57,547 nt of DNA, from positions 1 through 57,547 of the forward strand of contig CANRIS010000016.1 in NCBI GenBank assembly GCA_947630725.1, given 5' to 3'. Each line of letters begins with the position of its first letter. Position 1 is the stretch's first letter. Under the pieces are notes generated by a model, which ran no database searches, had not been told where the DNA came from, and was given only the letters and a program-made list of their open reading frames with translations. The translations under genes and the position numbers were made by a program. Below are positions 34,828-43,166 of the stretch, piece after piece. The DNA comes from an uncultured Clostridia bacterium. Lineage in GTDB: Bacteria > Bacillota > Clostridia > Lachnospirales > CAG-274.

Positions 34828-36232
34828 TGCCTTTTCCTCCCTTCGCATCCGCCCTTGCAACGGTTTTTTTCTTAAAAGAATCCTCTCCCTCCGACTGAGA
34901 CATTATGAGCATAGTCTTTGCCGTAAGAAAGATGATCTGAATATCCAAAAGCAGTGAATAATTCATTATATAATACAGATCATAGTATGTTCGGTCATAT
35001 ATGTATGTGGAATATCGTCCGTGTACATGAGACAGGCTCGTAAGCCCTGCCTTCATTTCAAACCTGAGATCATACTCGGCTATTTCTTTTTCAAACTGTC
35101 TGACAAAAACAGGTCTTTCGGGACGAGGCCCCACAAGGCTCATATCGCCCTTAAGTATGTTTATGAACTGAGGCAGCTCGTCAAGTCTGAAGGCTCTTAT
35201 GACACGCCCCACAGGGGTTATTCTCGGGTCGTGCTTTTCGGCAAACTTGGGCCCCGAAAGCTTTTCGGCGTCCTGCACCATCGTACGGAACTTATATATT
35301 TCAAACTCACGCTTTCCCTTTGTGAGCCTTGTCTGCTTATAGAATACGGGTCCGGGAGAAGTGGTTTTTATAAGCAGGGCTATTATAGCCATAGGTATGG
35401 CGGATACTATAAGTCCCACAAGCGAAGCCGCTATATCAATAGCCCTCTTTATAAAAAGCTCTACATTGTTCAGACCGCGTTTCGGCGTATAGAATGTTAT
35501 TATATCGTCAAATATGGCTATACGTGAATTTGATCTTCCCACATCGATAAGCTTGGGAACGATATACAGATCCTTGTTCATATCGAGAGCAGCAGAAATA
35601 GCCATATGATATTCTTCGTCCTCAAGGTCGTCAAATATACATATGGCATCATAAAGTGGAAAATTTTTGTCTATAAAACGCCTCATACCCTCTGCGTCAA
35701 TACCCTGTATGGTTTCGTACCACGCATCGCAGTTGTGCAGCACGCCGTACTTGGCTCGTTTCATTCTCAGAAAATTTCTCTCGTCATAGCTTATGATAAG
35801 CACTCTCTGCTTTCTGTAATACTTGCTGCCGAAGAAATTGTCCATAAGTATGTCGGTTATAAAAACTCCCGCCACAGAGACAGCCGCAGCAGTCATATCT
35901 ATTTCAAGCTCCCTGCCCGATCTGAAAAAAACAAGATTGACAAGGCACATTATTATGGCTGAATACACCGCCGCCAGCAGTGTTATTACAAATTTTTCAT
36001 ACAGAGAGCCGCCCGAAACAAGTATGGCATATTTTTCAAGAACTCCCATAAAAAACAAAGTCATAAGTCCATCGGCTATTATGGTGATGGCGGAGTAGCG
36101 CCCGTGTATTTCACTCGCTCCGGGAAAAAACAAATAAACCGCCGCCAAAACTGCCGCAAGGGCTATAAGGTTGTATATAAAAAGATATTTTCGTTCGTTT
36201 TTTATATTTCTTATTCTGAGGTTGTCGTTCAT
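34817..36232 (-). CDS. Initiating undecaprenyl-phosphate sugar-phosphate transferase
   Basis: A 471-residue enzyme of the WbaP/CpsE class, which starts each glycan unit by moving a sugar-phosphate onto undecaprenyl phosphate. The N-terminal half has about four membrane helices and a Rossmann-like central domain (VLIISYDERNFLRM). The catalytic domain begins at FIKRAIDIAASLVGLI and contains SPGPVFYKQTRLTKG, FEIYKFRTMV, RVIRAFRLDELPQFINILK and GDMSLVGPRPE, the full set of family motifs. ATG 36232 lies seven bases after GGAG and one base after the previous stop; the upstream ATG 36253 is in the previous gene. Confidence 0.93.
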   Translation of the reverse strand: MNDNLRIRNIKNERKYLFIYNLIALAAVLAAVYLFFPGASEIHGRYSAITIIADGLMTLFFMGVLEKYAILVSGGSLYEKFVITLLAAVYSAIIMCLVNLVFFRSGRELEIDMTAAAVSVAGVFITDILMDNFFGSKYYRKQRVLIISYDERNFLRMKRAKYGVLHNCDAWYETIQGIDAEGMRRFIDKNFPLYDAICIFDDLEDEEYHMAISAALDMNKDLYIVPKLIDVGRSNSRIAIFDDIITFYTPKRGLNNVELFIKRAIDIAASLVGLIVSAIPMAIIALLIKTTSPGPVFYKQTRLTKGKREFEIYKFRTMVQDAEKLSGPKFAEKHDPRITPVGRVIRAFRLDELPQFINILKGDMSLVGPRPERPVFVRQFEKEIAEYDLRFEMKAGLTSLSHVHGRYSTYIYDRTYYDLYYIMNYSLLLDIQIIFLTAKTMLIMSQSEGEDSFKKKTVARADAKGGKGIET

Positions 36233-36233
36233 T

Positions 36234-37088
36234 TTAATCTCCACACCGTCCAAACAGTTTTTCTTCCGCCATACGGATAATTTTTGATATTGCTATAGTA
36301 TATGGTCTTGCCGTTGAAAGCGTTCTGTAAAATACGTTGTCGATCCCCCACAGCGGCAAGGCCTCTTTAAGAGACTCGGAGACTCTTCTGTTGGCTTTAA
36401 GCTTTTGTCCGAAGCTGAGTCCGCTGCCCGTAAGGGAGTTTTCACGCCTTACATAATGATAAAGGATTTTATCCGTAAAATAATATGTTTTTACTTTTTT
36501 AAATATGTCGATACAGAATTTCAGATCCTCGCAGGTTTCAAGAGATGTGTCGAAACAAAGTCCCTTAAGCAGCTCCGTGCGTATAAGCTTTATGCACACA
36601 TGGTTCATATATATGCCCGTCATCATTTTTCTGTAAACGCTGCGAAGCTCTCTGCCCCTGAGCAGCACGTCCTTTTTGAATGCGCCCCGGGGAACGCTTG
36701 TTCTTCCGCCCGGAAAAACATACATATAACGGCACTGTACCACATCGCAGGAAAATTTTTTTGCCTTTTCATAGAGCGAAGCTAACATTTCACTGTCCCA
36801 CACATCATCGGAATCCAGAAAAGCGGTATATTCCGAATCGAGCATTTCCAGACCTGCGTTTCTTGCGGCAGCGGCTCCCGAATTTTTGTCAAGCTCCGAA
36901 TATATAAATCTGTCGTCCTTTTCGGCATAACGTTTGGCTATATTTGCGCTGCCATCGGTGGAGCCATCGTTTATTATAATTGCCTGCCAGTCCGAAAATG
37001 TCTGATAAAGCACGCTGTCAAGACATTTTTCGAGATATTCCTCAGCATTATAAAAGGGTATTATGATCTGTACACCCGGACGTCCCAT
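36234..37088 (-). CDS. GT2 glycosyltransferase, first gene of the operon
   Basis: A 284-residue GT-A enzyme. It opens VQIIIPFYNAEEYLEKCLDS and continues with IIINDGSTDGSANIAKRY, NSGAAAARNAGLEM and the metal site FLDSDDVW. The C-terminal part is short, so the acceptor domain may be small. It is the first gene after the operon promoter. Its ribosome site GAGGGG lies inside a purine-rich octamer repeat array (37099-37138). Confidence 0.9.
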   Translation of the reverse strand: MGRPGVQIIIPFYNAEEYLEKCLDSVLYQTFSDWQAIIINDGSTDGSANIAKRYAEKDDRFIYSELDKNSGAAAARNAGLEMLDSEYTAFLDSDDVWDSEMLASLYEKAKKFSCDVVQCRYMYVFPGGRTSVPRGAFKKDVLLRGRELRSVYRKMMTGIYMNHVCIKLIRTELLKGLCFDTSLETCEDLKFCIDIFKKVKTYYFTDKILYHYVRRENSLTGSGLSFGQKLKANRRVSESLKEALPLWGIDNVFYRTLSTARPYTIAISKIIRMAEEKLFGRCGD

Positions 37089-37098
37089 ACCTACGATC

Positions 37099-37138
37099 CC
37101 CTCTCATCCTCTTATACTCTTATTCTCTTATTCTCTTA
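37099..37138 (-). repeat. 8-base tandem repeat in the exopolysaccharide leader
   Basis: Read on the minus strand, five consecutive units are TAAGAGAA, TAAGAGAA, TAAGAGTA, TAAGAGGA and TGAGAGGG. The last unit supplies the ribosome site of the first glycosyltransferase gene. Two units are identical and the array decays toward the gene. Slippage would change leader length or the number of purine-rich sites. Confidence 0.8.
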
Positions 37139-37205
37139 ATTTGCCTTTTTTCGCATTATCCGATAATCTTATATATAAAAAATGATAAATTTAGCCTTAT
37201 TTTAA

Positions 37206-37234
37206 ATTATATCAATCGATATATTAAAAGTCAA
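37206..37234 (-). promoter_or_regulatory. Promoter of the exopolysaccharide operon
   Basis: On the minus strand TTGACT (37234-37229) and TATAAT (37211-37206) are separated by exactly 17 bases. The expected start is near 37199, giving a leader of about 110 bases. No other comparable promoter was found down to the GH16 gene, so the whole cluster is probably one operon. Confidence 0.8.
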
Positions 37235-37336
37235 GCGGCAAGATAAAATACGACACATTGTCTGTTGTTGCTTTTGCATAAAATTTATCTGCGCTGCGCA
37301 GGCGAACTTTTCCGCCGCAAAAGCTTCGGCATATCA

Positions 37337-37371
37337 AAAGGAGAGCCGACCCGAAACGGGCGCTCTCCCCT
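37337..37371 (-). terminator. Terminator of the metY gene
   Basis: On the minus strand GGAGAGC and GCTCTCC pair around an inner CCCG/CGGG stem, followed by TTTTGAT, a few bases after the stop of the sulfhydrylase gene. A second hairpin with GCTTTTGC/GCAAAAGC arms lies at about 37269-37326. Confidence 0.8.
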
Positions 37372-37377
37372 GTTGTT

Positions 37378-38646
37378 TTATTTTGAAATTGCATTGAGGG
37401 CAGCCGAAAGATCCTCTATTATATCTTCTATGTTTTCAAGTCCTACCGAAAAACGAACCATTCCGCCGTTTATGCCTGCGGCTTCAAGCTGCTCGTCAGT
37501 GAGCTGTCTGTGGGTCTCGCTTGCAGGGTGGAGAACGCAGGTTCTTATATCGGCGACATGAACCTCGTTTGATGCAAGTTTAAGCGAATCCATAAACCTT
37601 GCGGCAGCCTGTCTGCCGCCCTTCAATACAAACGATATAACGCCGCTGCAGCCCTTCAGATATTTTTTGGCAAGCTCATAATCGGGGCTTGACGGAAGTC
37701 CGGGATAGATCACCTCTTCTACCTCCTCCGACTTTTCGAGAAATTCTGCGACTGCAAGAGCATTTTCGCAATATTGTTTCATACGGACGGGCAAGGTCTC
37801 TATACCCATATTGAGAAGAAAGGCAGAGTGAGCCGCAGGATATACTCCGAAATCTCTCATAAGCTGCATTCTTGCTTTTATTATGTATGCCATTTTTCCG
37901 TATTTTTCGGTATACGATATGCCGTGGTAGGACTCATCGGGTTCGTTAAGCTCGGGGAACTTTCCGCTTGTCCAGTCGAATCTTCCGCCGTCTACTATGA
38001 CTCCTCCCACCTGAACAGCGTGGCCATCAAGATATTTGCTGGTGGAGTGAATGACTATATCTGCGCCGAAGTCAAAGGGCTTGCAGAGTACGGGGGTTGC
38101 GAAGGTGTTGTCCACAATGAGAGGAACTCCCATATCGTGAGCAGCATTTGCAAATTTTTCTATATCGAACACCTTAAGGGCAGGATTCGCTATGGTTTCG
38201 CCGAACACAAGCTTTGTGTCGGGTCTGAATGCCTTTTTTATTTCCTCCTCCGTGGCGTCTCCGTCAACATAAATACACTCTATGCCAAGCTTTTTGAGTG
38301 TAAACGAAAAAAGATTTATTGTACCTCCATAAATCGTGGGGGTGCTTATAAAGCTGTCGCCCGACTTGCATATATTGAGTATGGAAAGGAGAGTGGCGGC
38401 CTGACCCGAAGATGTACACATAGCGCCGACACCTCCCTCAAGCTCTGCTATTTTGGCTTCTACCGCCATAACTGTAGGGTTTCCGAACCGTGAATAACAA
38501 AGTCCCTTTGTGGGGTCGTCAAAGATAGCCGCCACCTCGGCAGCGGAATCATATACATATGTGGTACTCTGGACTATGGGCAGAACACGAGGCTCGCCGT
38601 TTTTGGGAGTGTAGCCCGAATGCAGGCATTTTGTTTCGTCTCTCAT
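37378..38646 (-). CDS. metY: O-acetylhomoserine sulfhydrylase (MetY-type PLP enzyme)
   Basis: A 422-residue enzyme of the Cys/Met metabolism PLP family. It should make homocysteine from O-acetylhomoserine and sulfide in methionine synthesis. Landmarks: SRFGNPTVMAVE, TSSGQAATLLSIL, YGGTINLF, VDNTFATPVLCKPF and the PLP lysine in HSTSKYLDGHAVQVGG. The length and the insertion between the PLP lysine and the C-terminal domain (FPELNEPDESYHG) fit the MetY group better than cystathionine gamma-synthase (about 380 residues). A methionine gamma-lyase activity cannot be excluded. It is a single-gene unit: AAAGGAGATC before the ATG, its own promoter, its own terminator. The leader of about 45 bases is too short for a SAM riboswitch or T-box. 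Confidence 0.9.
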   Translation of the reverse strand: MRDETKCLHSGYTPKNGEPRVLPIVQSTTYVYDSAAEVAAIFDDPTKGLCYSRFGNPTVMAVEAKIAELEGGVGAMCTSSGQAATLLSILNICKSGDSFISTPTIYGGTINLFSFTLKKLGIECIYVDGDATEEEIKKAFRPDTKLVFGETIANPALKVFDIEKFANAAHDMGVPLIVDNTFATPVLCKPFDFGADIVIHSTSKYLDGHAVQVGGVIVDGGRFDWTSGKFPELNEPDESYHGISYTEKYGKMAYIIKARMQLMRDFGVYPAAHSAFLLNMGIETLPVRMKQYCENALAVAEFLEKSEEVEEVIYPGLPSSPDYELAKKYLKGCSGVISFVLKGGRQAAARFMDSLKLASNEVHVADIRTCVLHPASETHRQLTDEQLEAAGINGGMVRFSVGLENIEDIIEDLSAALNAISK

Positions 38647-38698
38647 TTTTTCAGATCTCCTTTATTTCTTTTATTTTTTGATTTGCGGCGTTTAAAGT

Positions 38699-38727
38699 AT
38701 TATACCAAAAATACCCCCATCGGTCAA
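38699..38727 (-). promoter_or_regulatory. Promoter of metY
   Basis: On the minus strand TTGACC (38727-38722) and TATAAT (38704-38699) are spaced by 17 bases, about 45 bases upstream of the metY start. Confidence 0.8.
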
Positions 38728-38765
38728 TATTTCATAGCCATCTTTATTTTAAGCCTCTTGCAAAA

Positions 38766-38799
38766 GGCTGTATCTACCTTTTATGAGATAAATACAGCC
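38766..38799 (-). terminator. Terminator distal to the pectate lyase gene
   Basis: On the minus strand GGCTGTAT.TATCT pairs with AGATACAGCC across a 10-base loop and is followed by TTTTGC. It lies beyond the multi-hairpin repeat. A related hairpin (GGCTGTATC/GATGCAGC) lies at about 39178-39210, between the lyase stop and the repeat, so the repeat appears to sit between two copies of terminator-like sequence. Confidence 0.65.
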
Positions 38800-38845
38800 C
38801 CATACTGTCAAAAAGTATTCGACAAATGTATTATATATAGCTATA

Positions 38846-39171
38846 GCGTCGCAGACTTTAATCCGCAGGTAGTGTCCGAAAGATGTCGGATTGCCCAAAG
38901 GGCAACTTTTCCGTAAGGAAAAGCACTGAACATGAGCTTTGCCCGTCTAAGTAATACATTTATAAAAAGCGTCGCAGACTTTAATCCGCAGGACGAGCTT
39001 TGCCCGTCCGAGGAATAAATTTCAATTTGCGAAAAAACGCAGTTTTTGGAACAAATTGAAATTTATATTCCTTTATCCAAATGAAGTCGCCGGCTTGCCC
39101 GGCACGCACATTTGGTCTCATCAAAATGCGGCTGCATTTTGATGAAAGCGTGTCGATTTTATCGACACGCT
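38846..39171 (-). repeat. Multi-hairpin interspersed repeat, copy B
   Basis: Read on the minus strand this repeats copy A (3854-4078): AGCGTGTCGA/TCGACACGCT (39171-39147), CATCAAAATG/CATTTTGATG, CCAAATG/CATTTGG, AAATTTCAATTTG/CAAATTGAAATTT and GGACGGGC..GCTCGTCC, then the tail CTGCGGATTAAAGTCTGCG. The tail occurs twice, ending at 38969 and again at 38846. The extra module between them has three more small hairpins: CTTTTCC/GGAAAAG, TTGCCC/GGGCAA and TCCGA/TCGGA. No gene lies inside. It fills the gap between the pectate lyase gene and metY. Confidence 0.88.
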
Positions 39172-39221
39172 AAAGCTGCATCGCCTTTTTATAAGACAGA
39201 TACAGCCTGCGGTTTGGTTTG

Positions 39222-41624
39222 TTATTTTATTGTAATATCGCTGAATTTTGCGGTATTGTAGTTGTCGAGGTAGTTAGCCTGCTTGTTTCCGTCAACGGCA
39301 AAGCCTACGAGAACGTCTCTGTTCATGGGAACGGTTCTCTCCCCTACCTTTGTCCAGTCGTTTCCGAAAGGTGAAACATAGGCTGTGAATTTGTTGCCGC
39401 TTCTTTCAAGCTTAAGATAATATCCGTTGTATTTATCAAAATCCTTGAAAGCAATATCCTTGACAAGGGCTACTCCGCTCTTTTCGGCAGCATCGAGAGA
39501 ATCCAGATTTTCATCTATCATATCAAAATCTGCTCCCGTTTCGTATCTGCATACCATATATGCGCCGAAAGCGTTTCTGTAGAGGGTCTCCTCCTTGCCC
39601 GCTGAGGGAACAAATTCCTTCCACTCATATGCCTTTGTATGGGAGATACCCAGCGCAACTGCCTTTGAGTCGGGGTCTGCGCTCTCTCTTATCATTATTC
39701 CCGAAAAGGCGTGATTGTCCACGGGGGTGATATAGTCGAGCTTTGTTGTTATAGTGCCGTCTCCGCTGAGTCTCTTATATACATAGTGGAAGTTGTCGCT
39801 TGTGCCCGAAAGCTTTCCCGAACCTTTGACAACAAGTTCTCCGTTGGCAAAATATCCTGCGCCTGCAACATTGGGTGTGCCTATATCGGCTGAAGTATAG
39901 CCTGCGGCCTTATTGTCACGGTTTGCGTGAACGGTTATCTTGTCTGACTGAGTCTGGTTTCCGTCGCTGTCGGTAGCCTTTGCGGATATATAATATGTGC
40001 CGTCCTCAAGAGTGTATGTGAACTCAAAGGGAGCCCTTGTTACCGTGCCGACATTTTCTTCGCCCAGATAGAAGTCTACCTTTGAAATGCCTGTGTTGTC
40101 GGTAACGTCTGTGCTTACCGTAAAGGGAAGTCCCGATTTAACGATGGCGTTGTTTGACATATTGCTTATCGAAACAGAAGGATTGGAAGGAGCATATTCC
40201 ATATCAACTATAGAATTGATATAATTCTCGATGTTTGCATAACCGTTTTCGGCTATTGCTCTGCTGTCCTTGGGGTCTGAGGGGTCAAGGCCGTTTGCGC
40301 TCTCCCAGCTGTCGGGTATGCCGTCATGGTCTGTGTCCCAGCCCTCCTCACGGGTTATGGTCTCTGTGTAGGGAAGTCCTCCGACCTCTTCGTGCCTGTT
40401 TGCAAATGTACCCGTGCCGTTCTTTACTTCCGCAAGGATCCTTGCGTCAAGGCCGTCTCTTCTGGGATATGTTGCTCCCACCTTTGCGAGTACTTCGGTA
40501 TATGCAGTTGCAGCATCGGTATATCTGAGCGCACCTGCGGATGTTCCGTCCATAGCAAACTCGGTGTCAACGATCTCGGTTGTGGGCGCAGCTACCTCCG
40601 ATACCTTGATACCCTTTGAGTTGTCTGCCGATACCTCGTCATTTCCTTCGAGTACGTTGCCGTTTACATAGAAGCGTCCGGGCTTGTTGCCTTCGCCTGC
40701 GTCTATGATCTGATTTCTTACGCTTTCTCTTGTGCCGGGGCCTGCCTTAAGATAGTTGTTAACAAAATTGACATCGGCTCTGCCGCCGCCGTAGCAGCCG
40801 TTGAAGCCCCAGTTATATATTACGTTGTTTCTGAGGTCTGTGAGAGCTATATGATCGTTGTCGTCCTTCGCAGGAGTTCCGCCGCCGATTCTGGGGGCTC
40901 TCGATGTGTGGTTTGCCACAAGATTGTGATGATATGTTGCGTTTACGCCGCCCATAATTGCTCCGTAGCCGTGTCTGCCCTTTGTGTGACCCGACATTGT
41001 GAGGCTCTCCGAAACTATAGACCACTGAACGGTCAGATTTTCGGCTCTGTATATAGACATTGTTTCATCTGTTGACCAGCTTGCCGAAACGTGGTCTACC
41101 ATTACGTTCTTTGCCGATCTTCCCCAGAGAGCGTCCATAGAGTCTCCCTCATAGATGTTGTCTGCTCCGGGTCTGAAGCGCATATACCTTATTATTATGT
41201 TTTGTGCATCGCTTATATTTGTATCGAATCCCGTAACGGTTATGCCGTCCCCGGGAGCCGTCTGTCCTGCTATGGTTAAGTTTTTGCCATGGATAGCAAG
41301 AGTATCCTTAAGATCGATAACGCCCGATACATCAAATACAATTATCCTGTTGTTTCCGCTTACAGCGTCTCTGAGAGTACCCTTTATGGGCTTTTCGGTC
41401 TCGGGGTCATAGTCCTCGAGGCTGTTTACAACATATACCTCTCCGCCTCTTCCGCCGCTTGTAAATCTTCCGCCGCCCTCGGCTCCGGGGAATGAAAGCA
41501 GCGTACTCGGCGCAGGAGTTCTTTCCTCCTTTTCAACCGCCGTTTCTTCCGCCGAAACTGCGTTTACAGCTGTTCCAAAGGCCATAACAACGGCGAGCGC
41601 AGCCGCAAAAAACCTTTTTTTCAT
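39222..41624 (-). CDS. Secreted PL1 pectate lyase, multidomain
   Basis: An 800-residue extracellular enzyme that should cleave pectate by beta-elimination. After a signal peptide (FFAAALAVVMAFGTAVNA) comes a PL1 right-handed helix (about 45-430): FPGAEGGGRFTSGGRGGEVY, NNRIIVFDVSGVIDL, ADNIYEGDSMDAL, VMVDHVSASWSTDETMS (the DHVS Ca-binding region) and NHTSRAPRIG with the catalytic Arg. A Ca-binding TSP3-like loop, DTDHDGIPDSWE, an Ig-like domain (VDFYLGEENVG) and a C-terminal jelly-roll-like domain follow. There is no SLH domain, so it is probably released. I chose ATG 41624, eight bases after AAAGGAGG, not ATG 41645, which precedes that site. Confidence 0.93.
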   Translation of the reverse strand: MKKRFFAAALAVVMAFGTAVNAVSAEETAVEKEERTPAPSTLLSFPGAEGGGRFTSGGRGGEVYVVNSLEDYDPETEKPIKGTLRDAVSGNNRIIVFDVSGVIDLKDTLAIHGKNLTIAGQTAPGDGITVTGFDTNISDAQNIIIRYMRFRPGADNIYEGDSMDALWGRSAKNVMVDHVSASWSTDETMSIYRAENLTVQWSIVSESLTMSGHTKGRHGYGAIMGGVNATYHHNLVANHTSRAPRIGGGTPAKDDNDHIALTDLRNNVIYNWGFNGCYGGGRADVNFVNNYLKAGPGTRESVRNQIIDAGEGNKPGRFYVNGNVLEGNDEVSADNSKGIKVSEVAAPTTEIVDTEFAMDGTSAGALRYTDAATAYTEVLAKVGATYPRRDGLDARILAEVKNGTGTFANRHEEVGGLPYTETITREEGWDTDHDGIPDSWESANGLDPSDPKDSRAIAENGYANIENYINSIVDMEYAPSNPSVSISNMSNNAIVKSGLPFTVSTDVTDNTGISKVDFYLGEENVGTVTRAPFEFTYTLEDGTYYISAKATDSDGNQTQSDKITVHANRDNKAAGYTSADIGTPNVAGAGYFANGELVVKGSGKLSGTSDNFHYVYKRLSGDGTITTKLDYITPVDNHAFSGIMIRESADPDSKAVALGISHTKAYEWKEFVPSAGKEETLYRNAFGAYMVCRYETGADFDMIDENLDSLDAAEKSGVALVKDIAFKDFDKYNGYYLKLERSGNKFTAYVSPFGNDWTKVGERTVPMNRDVLVGFAVDGNKQANYLDNYNTAKFSDITIK

Positions 41625-41761
41625 CTTCTGTTCCTCCTTTGTCATATATATTTTGTACTGTTCGGTTTTGATCGGCAGACAAAAATTATGTTCACGTTAT
41701 ACTGTCGGCATTTTTTCTCTGTACGACCAAAGCTTTGGCGCCATACGCCCTATACAATTAA

Positions 41762-41790
41762 ATTATAGGCTTAAACACGATAAAAGTCAA
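41762..41790 (-). promoter_or_regulatory. Promoter of the pectate lyase gene
   Basis: On the minus strand TTGACT (41790-41785) and TATAAT (41767-41762) are 17 bases apart. The -35 context GCTTGACTTTTA is identical to that of the exopolysaccharide promoter. The leader is about 130 bases and contains ATGGCGCCAAAGCTTTGG, an 8-base dyad CCAAAGCTTTGG with flanks at about 41733-41745. Confidence 0.8.
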
Positions 41791-41845
41791 GCAATACAGA
41801 GCTTTTATAACAGACGGATAAAAAAATTTTTTTCAATACATAAAA

Positions 41846-41893
41846 AAAACAGAGCAAACCTTTATTTTAGTTATTTTAGGCTTGCTCTGTTTT
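41846..41893 (-). terminator. Terminator of the pot operon
   Basis: On the minus strand AAAACAGAGCAA and TTGCTCTGTTTT pair (with AGGC/ACCT next to the loop) and are followed by a run of eight T. It lies about 190 bases after the potD stop. It could also work on the plus strand, but no plus-strand gene precedes it. Confidence 0.85.
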
Positions 41894-42077
41894 CGTATAT
41901 ATTCGGAAAGGGAGAAAAAATTATGAAATGTAAACATATATTTGATTCTCTATCTGTTTACAATAATTACTATACATTATATTTCTGAAAAAACAATTAC
42001 AGGAATATTAAAAATAAATGATATTTGCGCCATGTAGTACAAACGGCGTTCCCGTTTCTCCCAAAAACATTTTTCTG
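41894..42077. other. Spacer between potD and its terminator
   Basis: No supportable gene. A 21-codon frame at 41923-41988 on the plus strand has a passable AGGGAGA site, but nothing else supports it. Confidence 0.5.
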
Positions 42078-43166
42078 TCACTCCGTAGAGGATTTCACCT
42101 TTGTCAGAAGAAGATTGAGCTTTTCTCTCAGAACCTGATTGTCGTGGAACACCTCGTCAAGCTCATATCCCACTCTGGGCAGATATGCCTCGTTTTCATA
42201 ATAATCGCCTTCGGGAGACGTCATATATGTCTTTACCTCTTCGTTTGATGATGTATAGCCCACGGTATATGAATTGTCATAGGATGCGTCATATGTCAGT
42301 ATATAATTTATAAATTCGTGGGCAAGAGCAGGATTTTCGGCATTGGCGGGTATAACCATAGCATCGCACCATATATTCGTTCCCTGTCTGGGCATACAAT
42401 ATGCCATATCCTCGTTCTGAGAAAGTATATATGCGGCGTCTCCGCTGTATACCACCGCAAGATCCTTGATTCCGCCTATCATTGAGTCTATGACCTCGTC
42501 CGTTACATATGACGGATCCATTGTATCGTTAAATTCAAGGAGCCATTCATACGCATCGTTTATCTCGTCCTCGTCTTCGGTATTCATAGAATATCCCAAA
42601 GCCTTAAGAGCCACCATAAAAGCGTCTCTCTCTGAGTCATACATATACACGCTGCCCTTATAGTCGGTGTTTTTTAATATCTCCCAGCCCTGCTCCTCCA
42701 CAAGCTCCTTGGGAACATTTTTCTTGTTGTAGACAATACCTACGGAGCCGTAAAAATAGGGCACCGAATATTTAAGCTCGGGGTCAAATTCAAGCCCCTT
42801 TACCTCATCGGTCAGGTTTGCCATATTGGGTATAAGGCTTTTGTCAAGCTCCTGAAGCTCTCCGTCCTTTATCATTCTTTCGATCATATAGTCTGACGGC
42901 ACAAGAACGTCATATCTGTCGCCTGCCTGTATCTTCGTGTACATAAGCTCGTTTGAATCGAAAAAATCGTTTATGACCTTTACGCCGTATTCCTTTTCAA
43001 AATTTCCTATTACGTCATCGCCCGTATACTCTCCCCAGTTGAACACCTTCAGGGTATCAGAGCCGTATTTTTGTATGGCCTCCTCGTTCTTTCCCGAGCC
43101 GCCCGAGCAGCCTGTCGCCGCAGCAGTCATTAAAGCCGCCAGTATAACAGCAATATATCTTTTCAT
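42078..43166 (-). CDS. potD: Spermidine/putrescine-binding lipoprotein
   Basis: A 362-residue substrate-binding lipoprotein for polyamine uptake. The lipobox TAAATGCSG gives a lipidated Cys near residue 20. The mature start KVFNWGEYTGDDVIGNFEKE is the hallmark of PotD/PotF (NWxxYI...F), followed by YDVLVPSDYMIERMI, YFYGSVGIVYNKK, AVVYSGDAAYIL and WCDAMVIPANAENPALAHEF. Its ATG overlaps the stop of potC by four bases. The two acidic residues and aromatic positions that hold the amine groups are in the expected segments. Substrate preference (putrescine or spermidine) cannot be read off. Confidence 0.93.
   Translation of the reverse strand: MKRYIAVILAALMTAAATGCSGGSGKNEEAIQKYGSDTLKVFNWGEYTGDDVIGNFEKEYGVKVINDFFDSNELMYTKIQAGDRYDVLVPSDYMIERMIKDGELQELDKSLIPNMANLTDEVKGLEFDPELKYSVPYFYGSVGIVYNKKNVPKELVEEQGWEILKNTDYKGSVYMYDSERDAFMVALKALGYSMNTEDEDEINDAYEWLLEFNDTMDPSYVTDEVIDSMIGGIKDLAVVYSGDAAYILSQNEDMAYCMPRQGTNIWCDAMVIPANAENPALAHEFINYILTYDASYDNSYTVGYTSSNEEVKTYMTSPEGDYYENEAYLPRVGYELDEVFHDNQVLREKLNLLLTKVKSSTE

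Noticed and set aside
38647..38730. SAM riboswitch or T-box before metY
   Set aside because: The transcript leader is only about 45 bases and contains no matching stems.
38846..39171. CRISPR array from the repeated hairpin units
   Set aside because: The units differ in sequence, spacing is irregular and no direct repeat of 24-37 bases with unique spacers exists.
41923..41988. 21-codon frame with an AGGGAGA site
   Set aside because: It lies between potD and its terminator on the opposite strand, has no conserved features and no promoter that I can see.
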